From: Comamonas sp. KCTC 72670
Lineage (GTDB): Bacteria; Myxococcota; Myxococcia; Myxococcales; Myxococcaceae
Length of the DNA: 64,000 nt
Reading direction: 5' to 3'
NCBI GenBank assembly: GCA_014656495.1
Contig: BNCN01000001.1
Span: 558,001 to 622,000, forward strand
The notes under the pieces were generated by a model. That model worked only from the letters and a program-made list of their open reading frames with translations, was not told the DNA's origin and ran no database searches. The position numbers and the translations under genes were made by a program. Positions 1 through 9,309 of the stretch are shown piece by piece (position 1 is the stretch's first letter; each line of letters opens with the position of its first letter).

Positions 1-657
1 CTACGCGTCGTCAGGATCCGTGCACGTAGGCGCGTAGTTGTCCTGGCCAGGAGGCCCACCACAAGGTCCGGTGGGCTCCAGGAACGTTCCTGCCGGGCAC
101 GTGAATCCAGACCGGTAGAACTGGATGGGATAGGTGATCTCGTTGGACTCCGTCTTGCCTCCTCCAACGAGCTTCCCCAGCAGCCTCATACGCACGAGGA
201 CCGTCAATGAATCCCCAGTGCCGAGGTAGCTGAGGAGCCCCTCGCGACCATTGCCGCCCAGAAGGTCCACGATGATCGAGCTGTTGGTCGTCGCATTTCC
301 AGGCAGCACGATGTGGCTTTGGTAGACATCGCTCGTCAGGCTAGGCCCGGTCCCGACCACCTCGTAGTTCAGCTCGACATCCGTGATGTTGATGGCGCTC
401 TGGTCACCGGTGCCAGTGAGCGGGCCGTCGTTCACGACCACCTCGCGTGACGTCAAGGTGTTCCGAACGGCGATCCCCACGAGGTATCGGCTCGAAATCG
501 ACAGGTCGAGCGCCCCGCCAGGGCTGGCAGGCCCTGTGGAGTTCACCGTGCATTGAGCCGTTGGAACAAACGCGTTGGCCACCTGAATGTTCGGGACGTT
601 GTCAACACACCCCGTCAAGGCCAACCCCAGGGCCACCGCGAAATACATGTTTTTCAT
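1..657 (-). CDS. Secreted lipoprotein encoded downstream of pilQ, function unknown
   Basis: This 218-residue protein begins with a short hydrophobic signal ending in a lipobox (LALTGC), so it should be a lipoprotein. The ATG at 657 is preceded by a GGAGAG Shine-Dalgarno, and the stop codon lies exactly at the window edge (bases 1-3). The body is rich in Thr, Ser and Gly, looks beta-stranded, and has a Cys/Pro-rich tail with four cysteines. It lies 37 bp after pilQ on the same strand and is probably the last gene of the pilMNOPQ operon, which suggests a role at the outer-membrane pilus exit. I recognise no named family. Confidence 0.8.
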   Translation of the reverse strand: MKNMYFAVALGLALTGCVDNVPNIQVANAFVPTAQCTVNSTGPASPGGALDLSISSRYLVGIAVRNTLTSREVVVNDGPLTGTGDQSAINITDVELNYEVVGTGPSLTSDVYQSHIVLPGNATTNSSIIVDLLGGNGREGLLSYLGTGDSLTVLVRMRLLGKLVGGGKTESNEITYPIQFYRSGFTCPAGTFLEPTGPCGGPPGQDNYAPTCTDPDDA

Positions 658-694
658 AGGCGAACGCTCTCCAGCGTAAGGCCGCGAAGGACCC

Positions 695-3409
695 CTACAG
701 CGTCTGCGCGATGGTCTGACGATTGAGGATGCGGGGAGTGATGAAGATGAGCAGTTCCTGCCGCGCATCGCTTTCGACGTTGTTCTTGAACAAGAAACCC
801 AACACTGGGATCCGCGACAGGAACGGCACCGAGTTGGTCTGGGTCGCGCCCCGGCGGACGTAGATGCCACCAATCACCGTCGTGTCCCCATCCTTCACGA
901 GGACCTGGGTGTTGGCCTCCTTGCGCTGAATCGAAGGCTGCCCGTTAGCGCCCGTGCTGGAAGGATCCGGCTGGTTGTTGGCGGCGTTGATGGACATCAG
1001 AACGCTGCCGTCCTGCGTGATGTGCGGCGTCACCTCGAGGGACAGACGCGCTTCAACGAAGGTGGTGTTCACACCTTGAGCCGACGTCTGGCTGAAGGGA
1101 ATGGACACGCCCTGGCTGATACGTGCCGTGTTGTTGTCCAGCGTCGTCACCTTCGGGGCGGAGATGGTCTTGACCGTGCCCTCGTTCTCGGCGGCCGACA
1201 GCCGCAAATTGAGCTGCAGCGCACCGCCCGCGGACCCGAACGTGAACCCCATGGCACCACCGATACCTTGGCCAACACCGACGGGCAGGTTCACAGCGAA
1301 GTTAGGGTCTCCGGACACGCCGGCGCCGACGCCCGGCACACCGCCCGTCACCGCAAAGTTGTTGGGGAAGATCAAGCCCGTCGAATTCCCCGTAGCGGGG
1401 CCCGCCCGAGCCTGCCCACCCCACTGAACACCCAGGGAGCGGCTGAACGTCGTGTTCGCCTCGACGATGCGGCTCTCGATCAGCACCTGCGGCGTCTGGG
1501 TATCCAAGCTCCGCACCAAGGAACGCGCTCGCTCCGTATTGGAGCGCACATCCTTGATGATGAGCACGTTGGTGCGCTGGTCCACCGTCACCGACCCACG
1601 CTCGCTCAGCACGTCCTTCACTCGAGCCGCCATTTCGTTCGCGACGGCATAGTTCACGGGCACGAGGTTGACCATCAGGTCTTCCTGCTGCTGGAGCGAC
1701 TTCTTCCGCTCCTGACGCAGTCGCGCCTCTTCCTCGAGCGTCTTGAGCGGAGCAATCCGGATGATGTTGCCGAACTCCTCCTTACCCAGCGCCTTCGTGC
1801 GCAGCACGAGGTCCAGGGCCTGGTCCCAGGGAACATTCCGCAGACGGATGGTCACACGGCCGCTGACGTCATCCGCGACCACGATGTTCTTCTTGGAGAT
1901 CTCCGCGATGACGCGAAGCAGGTTCTGGATATCGATATCCTTGAACTCGAAGGACACCCGCTTGCCTCGGTACCGGGCCTGTTGCGGAGCACCTTCCGCG
2001 GCATAGGCGGGAGCCTCGGTCGTGAAGCCCGCGGTGCGAGCCGCCACGGCCACCGACTCCGTCTTCACGCCCTTCACCGCCAGGTGCCAGGACAGCGTGC
2101 CGGCCTTCTGAGACAGCTTCTCTTCGATGGCGCCATCCGCGGCCACCACCAGGCGCACCTTGCGACCCTCGCCCGGCACGCTGAACGCGCTGATCATCTT
2201 CACCGGCGTTTCCAATGCGCTGGTGTCGAGGCTCCGCTCCAGGTTCTTGGGCAGACGCACGTCGTCCAAGGTGAGGACCGCGCTACGCGGATCCGGCCGG
2301 TCCACCTTCCACGCGGCCGCGCCCGTGAGCTTCATCACCACACGCCCGCCATCCTCGCTCTCCTCGAAGCGGATGTCCTTGACCTCGACGGTGGAGGCAG
2401 GGTCCGGCTTGACTTGGGCGGGACGCAGCGGTTCGTTCTCGGAGACAACCGCCACGACCGCCTTGGACTCCGTGCTGGGAGGAGCCTTGCGAGCCACCGC
2501 GCCCGCCAGCACCACTTCCAAGCCATCTCGGGCGCGATCCACCCGGTACGCGGGCATCTGACCACGAACGTCGAGAACCAGCCGGACCTTGTCGGAATGC
2601 GCGCCCACGCGAATTTCTCGCAGGGCTCCGGAGTTCACCCGAGGCGCACGCGCCGCCAGGCCAACCCCAAACAAATCGACGGCGAGGCGCGGGGGATCCG
2701 CGAGCTCCAACACCTCATAGCGAGCGATATCGCCATCGGCCCGGATGCGCAGCGTGTCGCCAGCGAACGACATGCCCGTGATCCGCTGGGCGGGATTCGC
2801 GACCTCACGCTCGTCCGCTTCCGCGGCGACCACGTTCTCAGGGAGCGCCGCTTTCGGGGCGGCATCGAGCTCGGCCTTCTTCGGCGCTTCCCGTACCGGC
2901 GCCACAGAGGCACTCGCCTGGCTTGCCTGCGCGACCGCGGGTGCGCCACCGACGGCGTCCCGCGTCGTTGACGCAGCCACCGAAGGAGCCGCTTGCGCCG
3001 GGGCCCCATCGACAGAGATGACCACGCGGTTACCATCCGCGCGGACGTCGTATTGAGAGGCCTTGTCCAGCGCCAGCAGCACGCGGCCGACGCTCGCGCG
3101 TTCGTCCGAGAACTGCGACGCCACGACCCCCGAAACAGGTCCGGAACCGTCGTGGTGGCCTTTGATCCCCGTCGCGTCAGCCGACGACAGGTCGACGACC
3201 AGTCGCTCCGGTCCGCTCAGACGAAACACGGTAAAAGTGGGTGGCCGGGTTCCGGTCACCACCACCTGGGCACCTGAACCCGTGCGGGAGACATTCAGTC
3301 CCCGCAGCGTGTTCAGCTCGGCGGCTTCCACTCTGGCACCCATCAAAGCGACCGCCCACGCGGCCGCCAACATCCACTTGCCCCTCGTCACAGCGCTCTC
3401 CTCGAGCAT
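695..3409 (-). CDS. pilQ: Type IV pilus secretin PilQ
   Basis: PilQ forms the multimeric outer-membrane channel through which the pilus leaves the cell. The ~904-residue protein has a signal peptide, AMIN-type segments in the first ~450 residues that probably bind peptidoglycan, an N0/STN domain near residue 480, an N1 secretin domain near 580-640 and the secretin beta-domain from about 645 to the end. The start is uncertain: ATG at 3409 follows GAGGGG, and an in-frame GTG at 3391 follows GAGGAG and would also keep the signal peptide. The gene lies 57 bp after pilP. Identity is secure from domain order and neighbours. Confidence 0.96.
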   Translation of the reverse strand: MLEESAVTRGKWMLAAAWAVALMGARVEAAELNTLRGLNVSRTGSGAQVVVTGTRPPTFTVFRLSGPERLVVDLSSADATGIKGHHDGSGPVSGVVASQFSDERASVGRVLLALDKASQYDVRADGNRVVISVDGAPAQAAPSVAASTTRDAVGGAPAVAQASQASASVAPVREAPKKAELDAAPKAALPENVVAAEADEREVANPAQRITGMSFAGDTLRIRADGDIARYEVLELADPPRLAVDLFGVGLAARAPRVNSGALREIRVGAHSDKVRLVLDVRGQMPAYRVDRARDGLEVVLAGAVARKAPPSTESKAVVAVVSENEPLRPAQVKPDPASTVEVKDIRFEESEDGGRVVMKLTGAAAWKVDRPDPRSAVLTLDDVRLPKNLERSLDTSALETPVKMISAFSVPGEGRKVRLVVAADGAIEEKLSQKAGTLSWHLAVKGVKTESVAVAARTAGFTTEAPAYAAEGAPQQARYRGKRVSFEFKDIDIQNLLRVIAEISKKNIVVADDVSGRVTIRLRNVPWDQALDLVLRTKALGKEEFGNIIRIAPLKTLEEEARLRQERKKSLQQQEDLMVNLVPVNYAVANEMAARVKDVLSERGSVTVDQRTNVLIIKDVRSNTERARSLVRSLDTQTPQVLIESRIVEANTTFSRSLGVQWGGQARAGPATGNSTGLIFPNNFAVTGGVPGVGAGVSGDPNFAVNLPVGVGQGIGGAMGFTFGSAGGALQLNLRLSAAENEGTVKTISAPKVTTLDNNTARISQGVSIPFSQTSAQGVNTTFVEARLSLEVTPHITQDGSVLMSINAANNQPDPSSTGANGQPSIQRKEANTQVLVKDGDTTVIGGIYVRRGATQTNSVPFLSRIPVLGFLFKNNVESDARQELLIFITPRILNRQTIAQTL

Positions 3410-3466
3410 GCGTCCCCTCAACAAGTTGGAAGCGGGCCACCGCCCGCGGGAGCGCCTCAGAGGGCG

Positions 3467-4033
3467 CTACTCCCCGTAGTTCTTGCCCGTCATCATGTTG
3501 TAGGCGGGGTCCTGCTTCACATCGGGCTTCAGCTGCAGCATCACCGGGTTCTTGATGATTTCGCCATTGCCCGAAAACACCTCGGTCACCGTGACGGAAT
3601 CACGAAGGATCTGCGTCACCTTGCCGCCCTGACGCCCCATGCGGGTGTTGCGGCGAACAATGTGACCTCGGCCCGCCGGGTCCTCGACCATCGCCATGGG
3701 GTTGGCATCTCCCGTGACGACAGCCACCAGCTTCAACTGGCCCAGGTCGAACGCGCACAACGGCTCGTTGCACGCGGCCACCTGGTTCGACGTCACGGGC
3801 CCCAACTCTTCCAGTGGGCTGCGGAACGGGTCCCGTTTACCCACCGGGTTGTACAGGTAAACGTACGCAGGCACCTGCGGAGCTTCCGCCGGAGCAGCCT
3901 CTTTCGGAGGCGCCGGCTTGGCAGCAGCGGCCGCCGGCTTCGCGGCAGCAGGCGGCGGCTTCGGCGTGTCGCCGCAAGCCGTTATCGCCAGCGCAAGCAC
4001 GGCAGTGGTCATGGTGGCCTTGAACGTCTTCAT
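3467..4033 (-). CDS. pilP: Type IV pilus inner-membrane lipoprotein PilP
   Basis: PilP links the inner-membrane PilN/PilO pair to the N0 domain of PilQ. The 188-residue protein starts at ATG 4033 and has a lipobox ending in Cys20 (ALAITAC). A Pro/Ala/Lys-rich flexible linker follows to about residue 55, then the small globular PilP domain with the typical YNPVGKRDPFRSP entry motif. Two cysteines (ACNEPLC) may form a disulfide. It sits between pilO (43 bp upstream) and pilQ in the standard MNOPQ order. Confidence 0.96.
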   Translation of the reverse strand: MKTFKATMTTAVLALAITACGDTPKPPPAAAKPAAAAAKPAPPKEAAPAEAPQVPAYVYLYNPVGKRDPFRSPLEELGPVTSNQVAACNEPLCAFDLGQLKLVAVVTGDANPMAMVEDPAGRGHIVRRNTRMGRQGGKVTQILRDSVTVTEVFSGNGEIIKNPVMLQLKPDVKQDPAYNMMTGKNYGE

Positions 4034-4076
4034 CCTCAATCCCCTTGTCGCCCTACTTCTTGAGCGGATCAAGTTT

Positions 4077-4691
4077 CTATTTCTTCCCGTTCGGCGTCTT
4101 CGAGCCCGCAGCACTCTTCTGCTCGACGAACCGGAACGTCGTCGCCTGGAAGCTGCTCTTGAGAACGAGCTTCTCGTTCTTGAGCGAGGCCGAATCGAGC
4201 TTGATGTTGTTGACGTTGACGATGCGGCGCATGCTCGCCATCTCCTGAAGGAAGATGGCGATCTCGTGATAGTTGCCGCTCACCGTCATCTTGAGGGGGA
4301 TGCGCGCGAAGAACTCCCCGCCGCTGACGGACTCTTTTCCAGGGGTCACGCTGGAGATTTCCAGGCCGGTCTTCTTCCCGATGTCGTTGATCTGCGCGAG
4401 CAGCTCTTCGATGTCCCGCTTCTCGGGGAGCTCGGTCAGGGCCTCCGCGAGCTTCTGCTCGAGCACGTCCATCTCTCGGCGCCGCTCATTGAGGTTCTGG
4501 GCAATCTCGCTCTTCTCCGCGAGCTCCAGGTCCAGCTTCCGGCGCAAGGACATCTGCTGCTTGATACCGTCCTCCGCGGGCTGAATGAGCATGAAGTAGT
4601 TGCCGACCGTCAGCAGCACCACCACGAAGGCCAGGCCTCCGAACTTCGTGGCCGGAGGCGCCTTGACGAACTGATCCAGGTACTTGTCCAT
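4077..4691 (-). CDS. pilO: Type IV pilus alignment protein PilO
   Basis: PilO pairs with PilN in the inner membrane and aligns the motor platform with the PilP-PilQ channel. The 204-residue protein has a short cytoplasmic start, one transmembrane helix at about residues 20-40, a charged coiled coil at about 45-95, and a periplasmic ferredoxin-like domain. This is the normal PilO plan and length. The start lies 15 bp after the pilN stop, so the genes are surely co-transcribed. Confidence 0.96.
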   Translation of the reverse strand: MDKYLDQFVKAPPATKFGGLAFVVVLLTVGNYFMLIQPAEDGIKQQMSLRRKLDLELAEKSEIAQNLNERRREMDVLEQKLAEALTELPEKRDIEELLAQINDIGKKTGLEISSVTPGKESVSGGEFFARIPLKMTVSGNYHEIAIFLQEMASMRRIVNVNNIKLDSASLKNEKLVLKSSFQATTFRFVEQKSAAGSKTPNGKK

Positions 4692-4706
4692 GGCGTTGGG
4701 CCTTCT

Positions 4707-5384
4707 TCAGATGGAGTAGTTGGCGGACAGGGTGATCTTGAACTCGACCAACGGGACCGAGGCCGCCTGCGCGTCCACCTTCTGGGTCGCGCTGGTCAGG
4801 TCGATGTTGGTGAAGAAGGGCGTCACCTGGTTGACCGGGAATTCCTCGATGGTCGCATCCGTGGTCAGCAACTCCACGCGCGACGTCTGAGTCTCTCGGC
4901 GCTGGTCCACCAGTCGCCCCATGCCCTTGGGGGTCCACACCACCCCGTTGAGCCCGCGCATGAACTCCGCGACCTCGTCGTGGCTCACCGCCGAGCCATC
5001 AATGGAAACCGCGTTGTTGGCTTCGGTGAAGGTCTTCACCCAGACCTTCTTGGGCGTGGCGGAAGCGAGCGCGTCCAACATGCGCACCGGCCCATTACGC
5101 CCCTTGCGCAAGGCGTCCAGCACGGCCAGCTTCTTCTCCACCTCGGCCTTGCGGGTGTTGATGTTCGTGACCTCGCCGATGATCTTCTCCAACTCGGCGA
5201 TCTTCGTGCGGGTCGCGGCGACGGCTCGGCGCTGCGCCTGCAGTTCGCCGTCCCGGTCGGCATACCAGAGGTAATTGCCCACCCCGGCGGCCAGCAGGGC
5301 CACGGCGAAGAGGACCAGCACCTGCCGGCCCATTTCCCGCTTCTTCACCGCCCGGACGGGCAGCAGGTTGATGCGAATCATCAT
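4707..5384 (-). CDS. pilN: Type IV pilus assembly protein PilN
   Basis: PilN is a bitopic inner-membrane protein. Its short cytoplasmic N-terminus binds PilM and its periplasmic part dimerises with PilO. The 225-residue protein begins with the diagnostic INLLP motif (MIRINLLPVR), then a transmembrane helix at about 23-42, a coiled coil at about 45-90, and the C-terminal fold. Two adjacent Met codons at 5384 and 5381 are both possible starts. The gene is 27 bp after pilM. Confidence 0.97.
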   Translation of the reverse strand: MMIRINLLPVRAVKKREMGRQVLVLFAVALLAAGVGNYLWYADRDGELQAQRRAVAATRTKIAELEKIIGEVTNINTRKAEVEKKLAVLDALRKGRNGPVRMLDALASATPKKVWVKTFTEANNAVSIDGSAVSHDEVAEFMRGLNGVVWTPKGMGRLVDQRRETQTSRVELLTTDATIEEFPVNQVTPFFTNIDLTSATQKVDAQAASVPLVEFKITLSANYSI

Positions 5385-5411
5385 GTGCGTCGTCTCCAGT
5401 GGGTGGACGGA

Positions 5412-6494
5412 TCAGGCCAGCTTGTCGCCCGGGCGCCGCAGCGCCAGTCCCACGGCCACCGCGGCCATGGGCGCCACGTCCATGATGAACGCGGGGTCGA
5501 ACTTGCGGTTGTCCACTTCGATCTTGCGGAAGGGGTTGAGAATCTCGACCGGCACGCCCGTGCGCGCCTCGATGGTCTTGAACAGCGCGGGAATCTTCGC
5601 GGTGCCACCCGACAGGTAGACCTTGCTGAAGTTCGAGTCGGCGGCGGTGCCCGCGTAGAAGTCCAGCGAGCGCTGGATTTCACCAGCCACCTGCTCGGCC
5701 ACGCTGGAGAGCACCCGCTCCACGTCCTGCGGCACCACGGCATCCGCGTCCGCGCCGTTGCCGCCAATCTTCAGGGCCTCGGCCTCCTCGTAGGAGACGT
5801 TCAGCTGCTTCTGAATCTCCTCGGTGAACTGGTTGCCACCGATGGTGACGTCGCGGGTGAACACCGTCGCGCCGTTGGAGATGATGTTGATGTTCACCAC
5901 CGAGGCGCCGGCGTTGATGAGGACCACCGTCTCGCGCTCGGGCACGTCGTAGTTGACGGAGAACATGTTCTGGACGGCGAAGGCGTCCACGTCCACGACC
6001 ACCGGCGCCAGCCCCGCTTCCGAGACGACCGTGGTGTAGTCGTTGATCATGTCCTTCTTGGCGGCGACCAGCAGCACGTCCATCTGGCCGGTGGCATCGT
6101 TGCCGCCACCGTCGAGAATCTGCGTGTCGATGTTCACGTCCTTCACATCGAACGGGATGTACTGCTCCGCCTCCCACTGGATGCTCTCCTCGAGCTCGTC
6201 CTGGGACATGCGGGGCATCTGAATCTTCTTGATGATGACCGAGTGGCCGGACACGCCGATGGCGACGTCCTTGCCCTTCACCTTCAGCTCGGACATCAGG
6301 TCCTGCACGGCCTGGACAATGGCCGTGGAATTCATCAGCGCCCCATCAACGATGGCCTCCGGAGGGAGCGGCTTCATTCCGAAGCTGTGCAGCGCGAAGC
6401 CGACCTCGCCTCGCTTGCGCTGCTCCTTGAGGAGAATCATCTTGATGGACGTCGATCCGATATCCAGGCCGAGTACCAGTTTGCCCTTCGCCAT
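5412..6494 (-). CDS. pilM: Type IV pilus actin-like protein PilM
   Basis: PilM is a cytoplasmic actin/FtsA-like ATPase that binds the PilN tail and connects the alignment complex to the motors. The 360-residue product starts with MAKGKLVLGLDIGSTSIK, where GLDIGSTS is the phosphate-1 loop of the actin fold; a second nucleotide-binding segment (INAGASVVNI) lies near residue 190. The frame stays open upstream to 6602, but the ATG at 6494 begins the conserved family sequence. It is the first gene of pilMNOPQ, after a 200-bp gap that holds a candidate promoter. Confidence 0.96.
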   Translation of the reverse strand: MAKGKLVLGLDIGSTSIKMILLKEQRKRGEVGFALHSFGMKPLPPEAIVDGALMNSTAIVQAVQDLMSELKVKGKDVAIGVSGHSVIIKKIQMPRMSQDELEESIQWEAEQYIPFDVKDVNIDTQILDGGGNDATGQMDVLLVAAKKDMINDYTTVVSEAGLAPVVVDVDAFAVQNMFSVNYDVPERETVVLINAGASVVNINIISNGATVFTRDVTIGGNQFTEEIQKQLNVSYEEAEALKIGGNGADADAVVPQDVERVLSSVAEQVAGEIQRSLDFYAGTAADSNFSKVYLSGGTAKIPALFKTIEARTGVPVEILNPFRKIEVDNRKFDPAFIMDVAPMAAVAVGLALRRPGDKLA

Positions 6495-6636
6495 GCGTGA
6501 CTCCGTCGAGAGGCAGCCAGCGTAGCACTGGCCGTCAACCCCTCCTAAAAAGTGCCTGGAGCCCGCCTGCCCTCCGGACGGACGGGAGCCTCGCACCACC
6601 ACCGCGCCGGGCCCCTCAACACCGCCGCTGAGGCCC

Positions 6637-6681
6637 GATTTTCCGGCCTCCGGCGCGTTCCGTCAAATCCGGCGGAAAATC
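6637..6681 (-). promoter_or_regulatory. Candidate pilMNOPQ promoter inside a 9-bp inverted repeat
   Basis: On the minus strand a TTGACG -35 (6666-6661) is followed after 17 bp by GAAAAT (6643-6638), a fair sigma-70-like match. The inverted repeat GATTTTCCG (6637-6645) / CGGAAAATC (6673-6681) brackets it, so one arm covers the -10 and the other lies just upstream of the -35. A leader of about 140 bp to pilM would follow. The promoter is a sequence inference. The repeat is seen directly and could be an operator. Confidence 0.4.
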
Positions 6682-6695
6682 TCCACCGATTCCCC

Positions 6696-8114
6696 TCAGC
6701 CCTGCTCCGCCTCGGCGTCCGGGTCGATGCCGAACTCCTTGATCTTGTAGAGGAGTGCCCTGTGACTGATGTCCAGCAGCTCCGCCGCCCGGGTGCGGTT
6801 CCCCTTCGTCTTCCGCAGGGCGGCCCGGATGTAGGACTCCTCCAGCTCCCGGATGGCCCGCTTGAGCGACAGGTCACCACCCTCCTGTAGCGCCACCCGC
6901 GCTGGCCCTCCCACCGGTCCGGGTGTGCGTGCGGCCCACAGCCGATCGGGCAGGTTGGATGGGAGAATGTGCGGGCCATCCGCCAGCAGCACCGCGCGCT
7001 CCATCGCGTTCTCCAGCTCCCGCACGTTGCCGGGCCAGGCGTAGGCGGTCAGGAGGGACTCCGCTTCCGGAGCGAGTCCCTGAATCGGCGGGTCGCGGTT
7101 GAGCTGCCGGTTGAAGCGGCTGATGAAGGTGCGGGCAAGGAGCGGGACGTCGTCACTCCGCTCACGCAAGGGGGGCACCCGAAGGTTCACCACGTTGAGG
7201 CGGTAGTAGAGATCCTCCCGGAACTCCCCCTTCTCCACCAGCCGCCCCAGGTCCCGCAGGGTGGCCGCGACCACACGCACGTCCACCTTCTCGACCCGGT
7301 TCTCGCCCACCGGCCGAATCTCCCCCTCTTGGAGCACGCGCAGCAGCTTCACCTGCGCCGCGAGAGGCAATTCGCCCACCTCGTCCAGGAAGAGCGTGCC
7401 CCCATCCGCCTCCGCGAAGAGCCCCCGCTTGGCGGTGCGCGCATCCGTGAAGGCGCCCTTCGCATGGCCGAACAGTTCGCTCTCGATGAGGCCCGCGGGG
7501 AAGGCGCCGCAGTTGACGGCGACGAAAGGCATCGCGGCCCGCGGACTGCGCGAATGGAGTTCGCGCGCGATGAGTTCCTTTCCGGTGCCACTCTCACCGC
7601 TGATGAGCACGGTGGTATCCACCGGAGCCAGTCGAGACACCTGCCGGAGCACCGCCTGGAGCGAGGAGCTCGCCCCCAGGATGTGGCCTTCCGGTGCCGA
7701 AGGAAGGCTGGCTTCCTTCAGCCTGCGGTTCTCCCTCAGGAGCCGCTCACGCTCCTCCGCCTTGCGGAGCACGAAGACGATCTCATCGGGTTTGAACGGC
7801 TTCTGGACGTAGTCGAATGCGCCACCCGCGACAGCCTCCAGCGCCTGCTCTTGAGAACCGTACGCGCTCATCACGACCACGGTGAGTCCTGGATGCGCCG
7901 CCAGTGCCTCGCGCAGGACGACGAGGCCGTGCTTCTTCGGCATTCGGACGTCGCAGAGCAGGACGTCGTAGTCCCGCGCGGCCAACTCCCGCAGCGCCTC
8001 GTCCCCGTCTGACACCGCGCGCACGTCATAGCCGCGGTCGGTGAGCACCAACGTGAGGATGTGGCGAATGGAGGGCTCGTCGTCAGCGACGAGAATCGTA
8101 CGGAACAGGGGCAT
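6696..8114 (-). CDS. pilR2: Sigma-54-type response regulator PilR2
   Basis: This 472-residue NtrC-class regulator has a receiver domain (phospho-acceptor Asp55 in LLCDVRMP), an AAA+ domain with Walker A GESGTGKE, and a C-terminal Fis-type helix-turn-helix (NRTRAAELLDIS). The start is taken at MPLFRTILVADDEP, where the receiver begins. The sigma-54 contact loop reads GAFTDA rather than GAFTGA, so its interaction with sigma-54 may differ from that of PilR. It follows the kinase gene by 73 bp, which supports the M. xanthus-style pairing pilS2/pilR2. Target genes are not evident. Confidence 0.9.
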   Translation of the reverse strand: MPLFRTILVADDEPSIRHILTLVLTDRGYDVRAVSDGDEALRELAARDYDVLLCDVRMPKKHGLVVLREALAAHPGLTVVVMSAYGSQEQALEAVAGGAFDYVQKPFKPDEIVFVLRKAEERERLLRENRRLKEASLPSAPEGHILGASSSLQAVLRQVSRLAPVDTTVLISGESGTGKELIARELHSRSPRAAMPFVAVNCGAFPAGLIESELFGHAKGAFTDARTAKRGLFAEADGGTLFLDEVGELPLAAQVKLLRVLQEGEIRPVGENRVEKVDVRVVAATLRDLGRLVEKGEFREDLYYRLNVVNLRVPPLRERSDDVPLLARTFISRFNRQLNRDPPIQGLAPEAESLLTAYAWPGNVRELENAMERAVLLADGPHILPSNLPDRLWAARTPGPVGGPARVALQEGGDLSLKRAIRELEESYIRAALRKTKGNRTRAAELLDISHRALLYKIKEFGIDPDAEAEQG

Positions 8115-8187
8115 GACCGTTAGGGGGTATCTTCCACCAGCGGCGGCGAAGCGGATAGCTCCCGACCACCTAAAGTGGCCCCTCGCC

Positions 8188-9309
8188 TCAGGTGGTCGGC
8201 AGGTGGACGGTGAATCGAGCACCGCCCGTAGGAGGGTTCTCCGCTGTCAGTCGCCCCCCGATAACCTGGGCCAAGCGCTGGGACACCGCCAGCCCCAGCC
8301 CCGTTCCCTGCCGCCCTTTCGTGGTGAAGAAGGGCTCGAACAAGCGCGGCATGATGTCGGAGGGAATGCCAGGCCCCGCGTCGTGGACCTGGACTCGGAC
8401 CTCCCCCTCCTCGGTCAGGACGGAGACGCGCACCTGCCCCACGCCATCCATGGCCTGCGCGGCATTGAGCAACAGGTTGATGACGATTTGAGACAAGGGC
8501 CCCGCGTCCGCCCGGGCCAGCACTCCAGGCTCGAGTTCCAGTGCCACGGTCACATTGGCCAACTCGGGCGAGGCACGAACCAGCCGGATGCACGTCTCCA
8601 CCACGGCCCCCACGTCCACCGGCTCCAACGAGGGCGTGCTGGGACGCCCCAGGTCCAGGAGCCCCCGGATGATGCGGTCGATGCGCTGCACCTCGAACTC
8701 GGTGCGATCCAGGTAGTCCTTCAGTTCGGGCGTGGTCGCCTTGCCCCGGGCCAGTGACAGGTACCCGAGAATGCCAGACAGGGGGTTTCCCACCTCGTGC
8801 GCGACCCCCGCAGCCAGCCTGCCGACCATGGCCAGGCGCTCCGAGGCCACCAGCTCCGTTTGGACGCGCGCCAGGCGGGCGTTGGCTTCACGAAGGGACT
8901 CCATCTGAGAGCGCGTCACGCCCTGCTCAGCACGAAGCGCCTCCGCCATGCGGCGCAATGCGCCTTGCATGCGGGTCAACAGCGGCCCCCCCTGCGTAGG
9001 CACCAGCTGGGCGTCCAGTTCCAACCGACCGAACTGCTCCACCGCGGCCTCGGTCCTGCGCAATGGGCGCCCGACCGTGAGGTCCAGGACGACGTAGGCC
9101 AGCACCGTGAGCGCCACCAGGTCCAAGCCGAGCGCCAGGGGAAGCAAGGCCCGCACCTTCGCCAGGGTCTCCGCCTCGGGGCTTGCCGCGGGCGCGAGCC
9201 GACGCACCACGTCCAGCAGTTGGATGAGCACGGGCTGCACCGACAACCATGTGAGCCCCGTCGACAGCGAGCCCAACAAGAACGCCACGCTGGCGATGCG
9301 CCACTTCAC
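8188..9309 (-). CDS. pilS2: Sensor histidine kinase PilS2
   Basis: This 373-residue membrane kinase has two transmembrane helices (about residues 3-25 and 58-80) around a short periplasmic loop, a HAMP-like/coiled linker, a HisKA box with the phospho-acceptor His in AHEVGNPLSG, and an HATPase_c domain (NLLLNAAQAM, DAGPGIP, GTGLGL). The GTG start at 9309 overlaps the pilD stop by 4 bp (GTGA), indicating translational coupling. It should phosphorylate PilR2, encoded next. The signal it senses is unknown; the periplasmic loop is only about 30 residues. Confidence 0.9.
   Translation of the reverse strand: MKWRIASVAFLLGSLSTGLTWLSVQPVLIQLLDVVRRLAPAASPEAETLAKVRALLPLALGLDLVALTVLAYVVLDLTVGRPLRRTEAAVEQFGRLELDAQLVPTQGGPLLTRMQGALRRMAEALRAEQGVTRSQMESLREANARLARVQTELVASERLAMVGRLAAGVAHEVGNPLSGILGYLSLARGKATTPELKDYLDRTEFEVQRIDRIIRGLLDLGRPSTPSLEPVDVGAVVETCIRLVRASPELANVTVALELEPGVLARADAGPLSQIVINLLLNAAQAMDGVGQVRVSVLTEEGEVRVQVHDAGPGIPSDIMPRLFEPFFTTKGRQGTGLGLAVSQRLAQVIGGRLTAENPPTGGARFTVHLPTT

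Noticed and set aside
3918..6500. 860-codon plus-strand frame across pilM-pilN-pilO
   Set aside because: Antisense to three well-defined pil genes and His/Val/Asp-rich without any domain.
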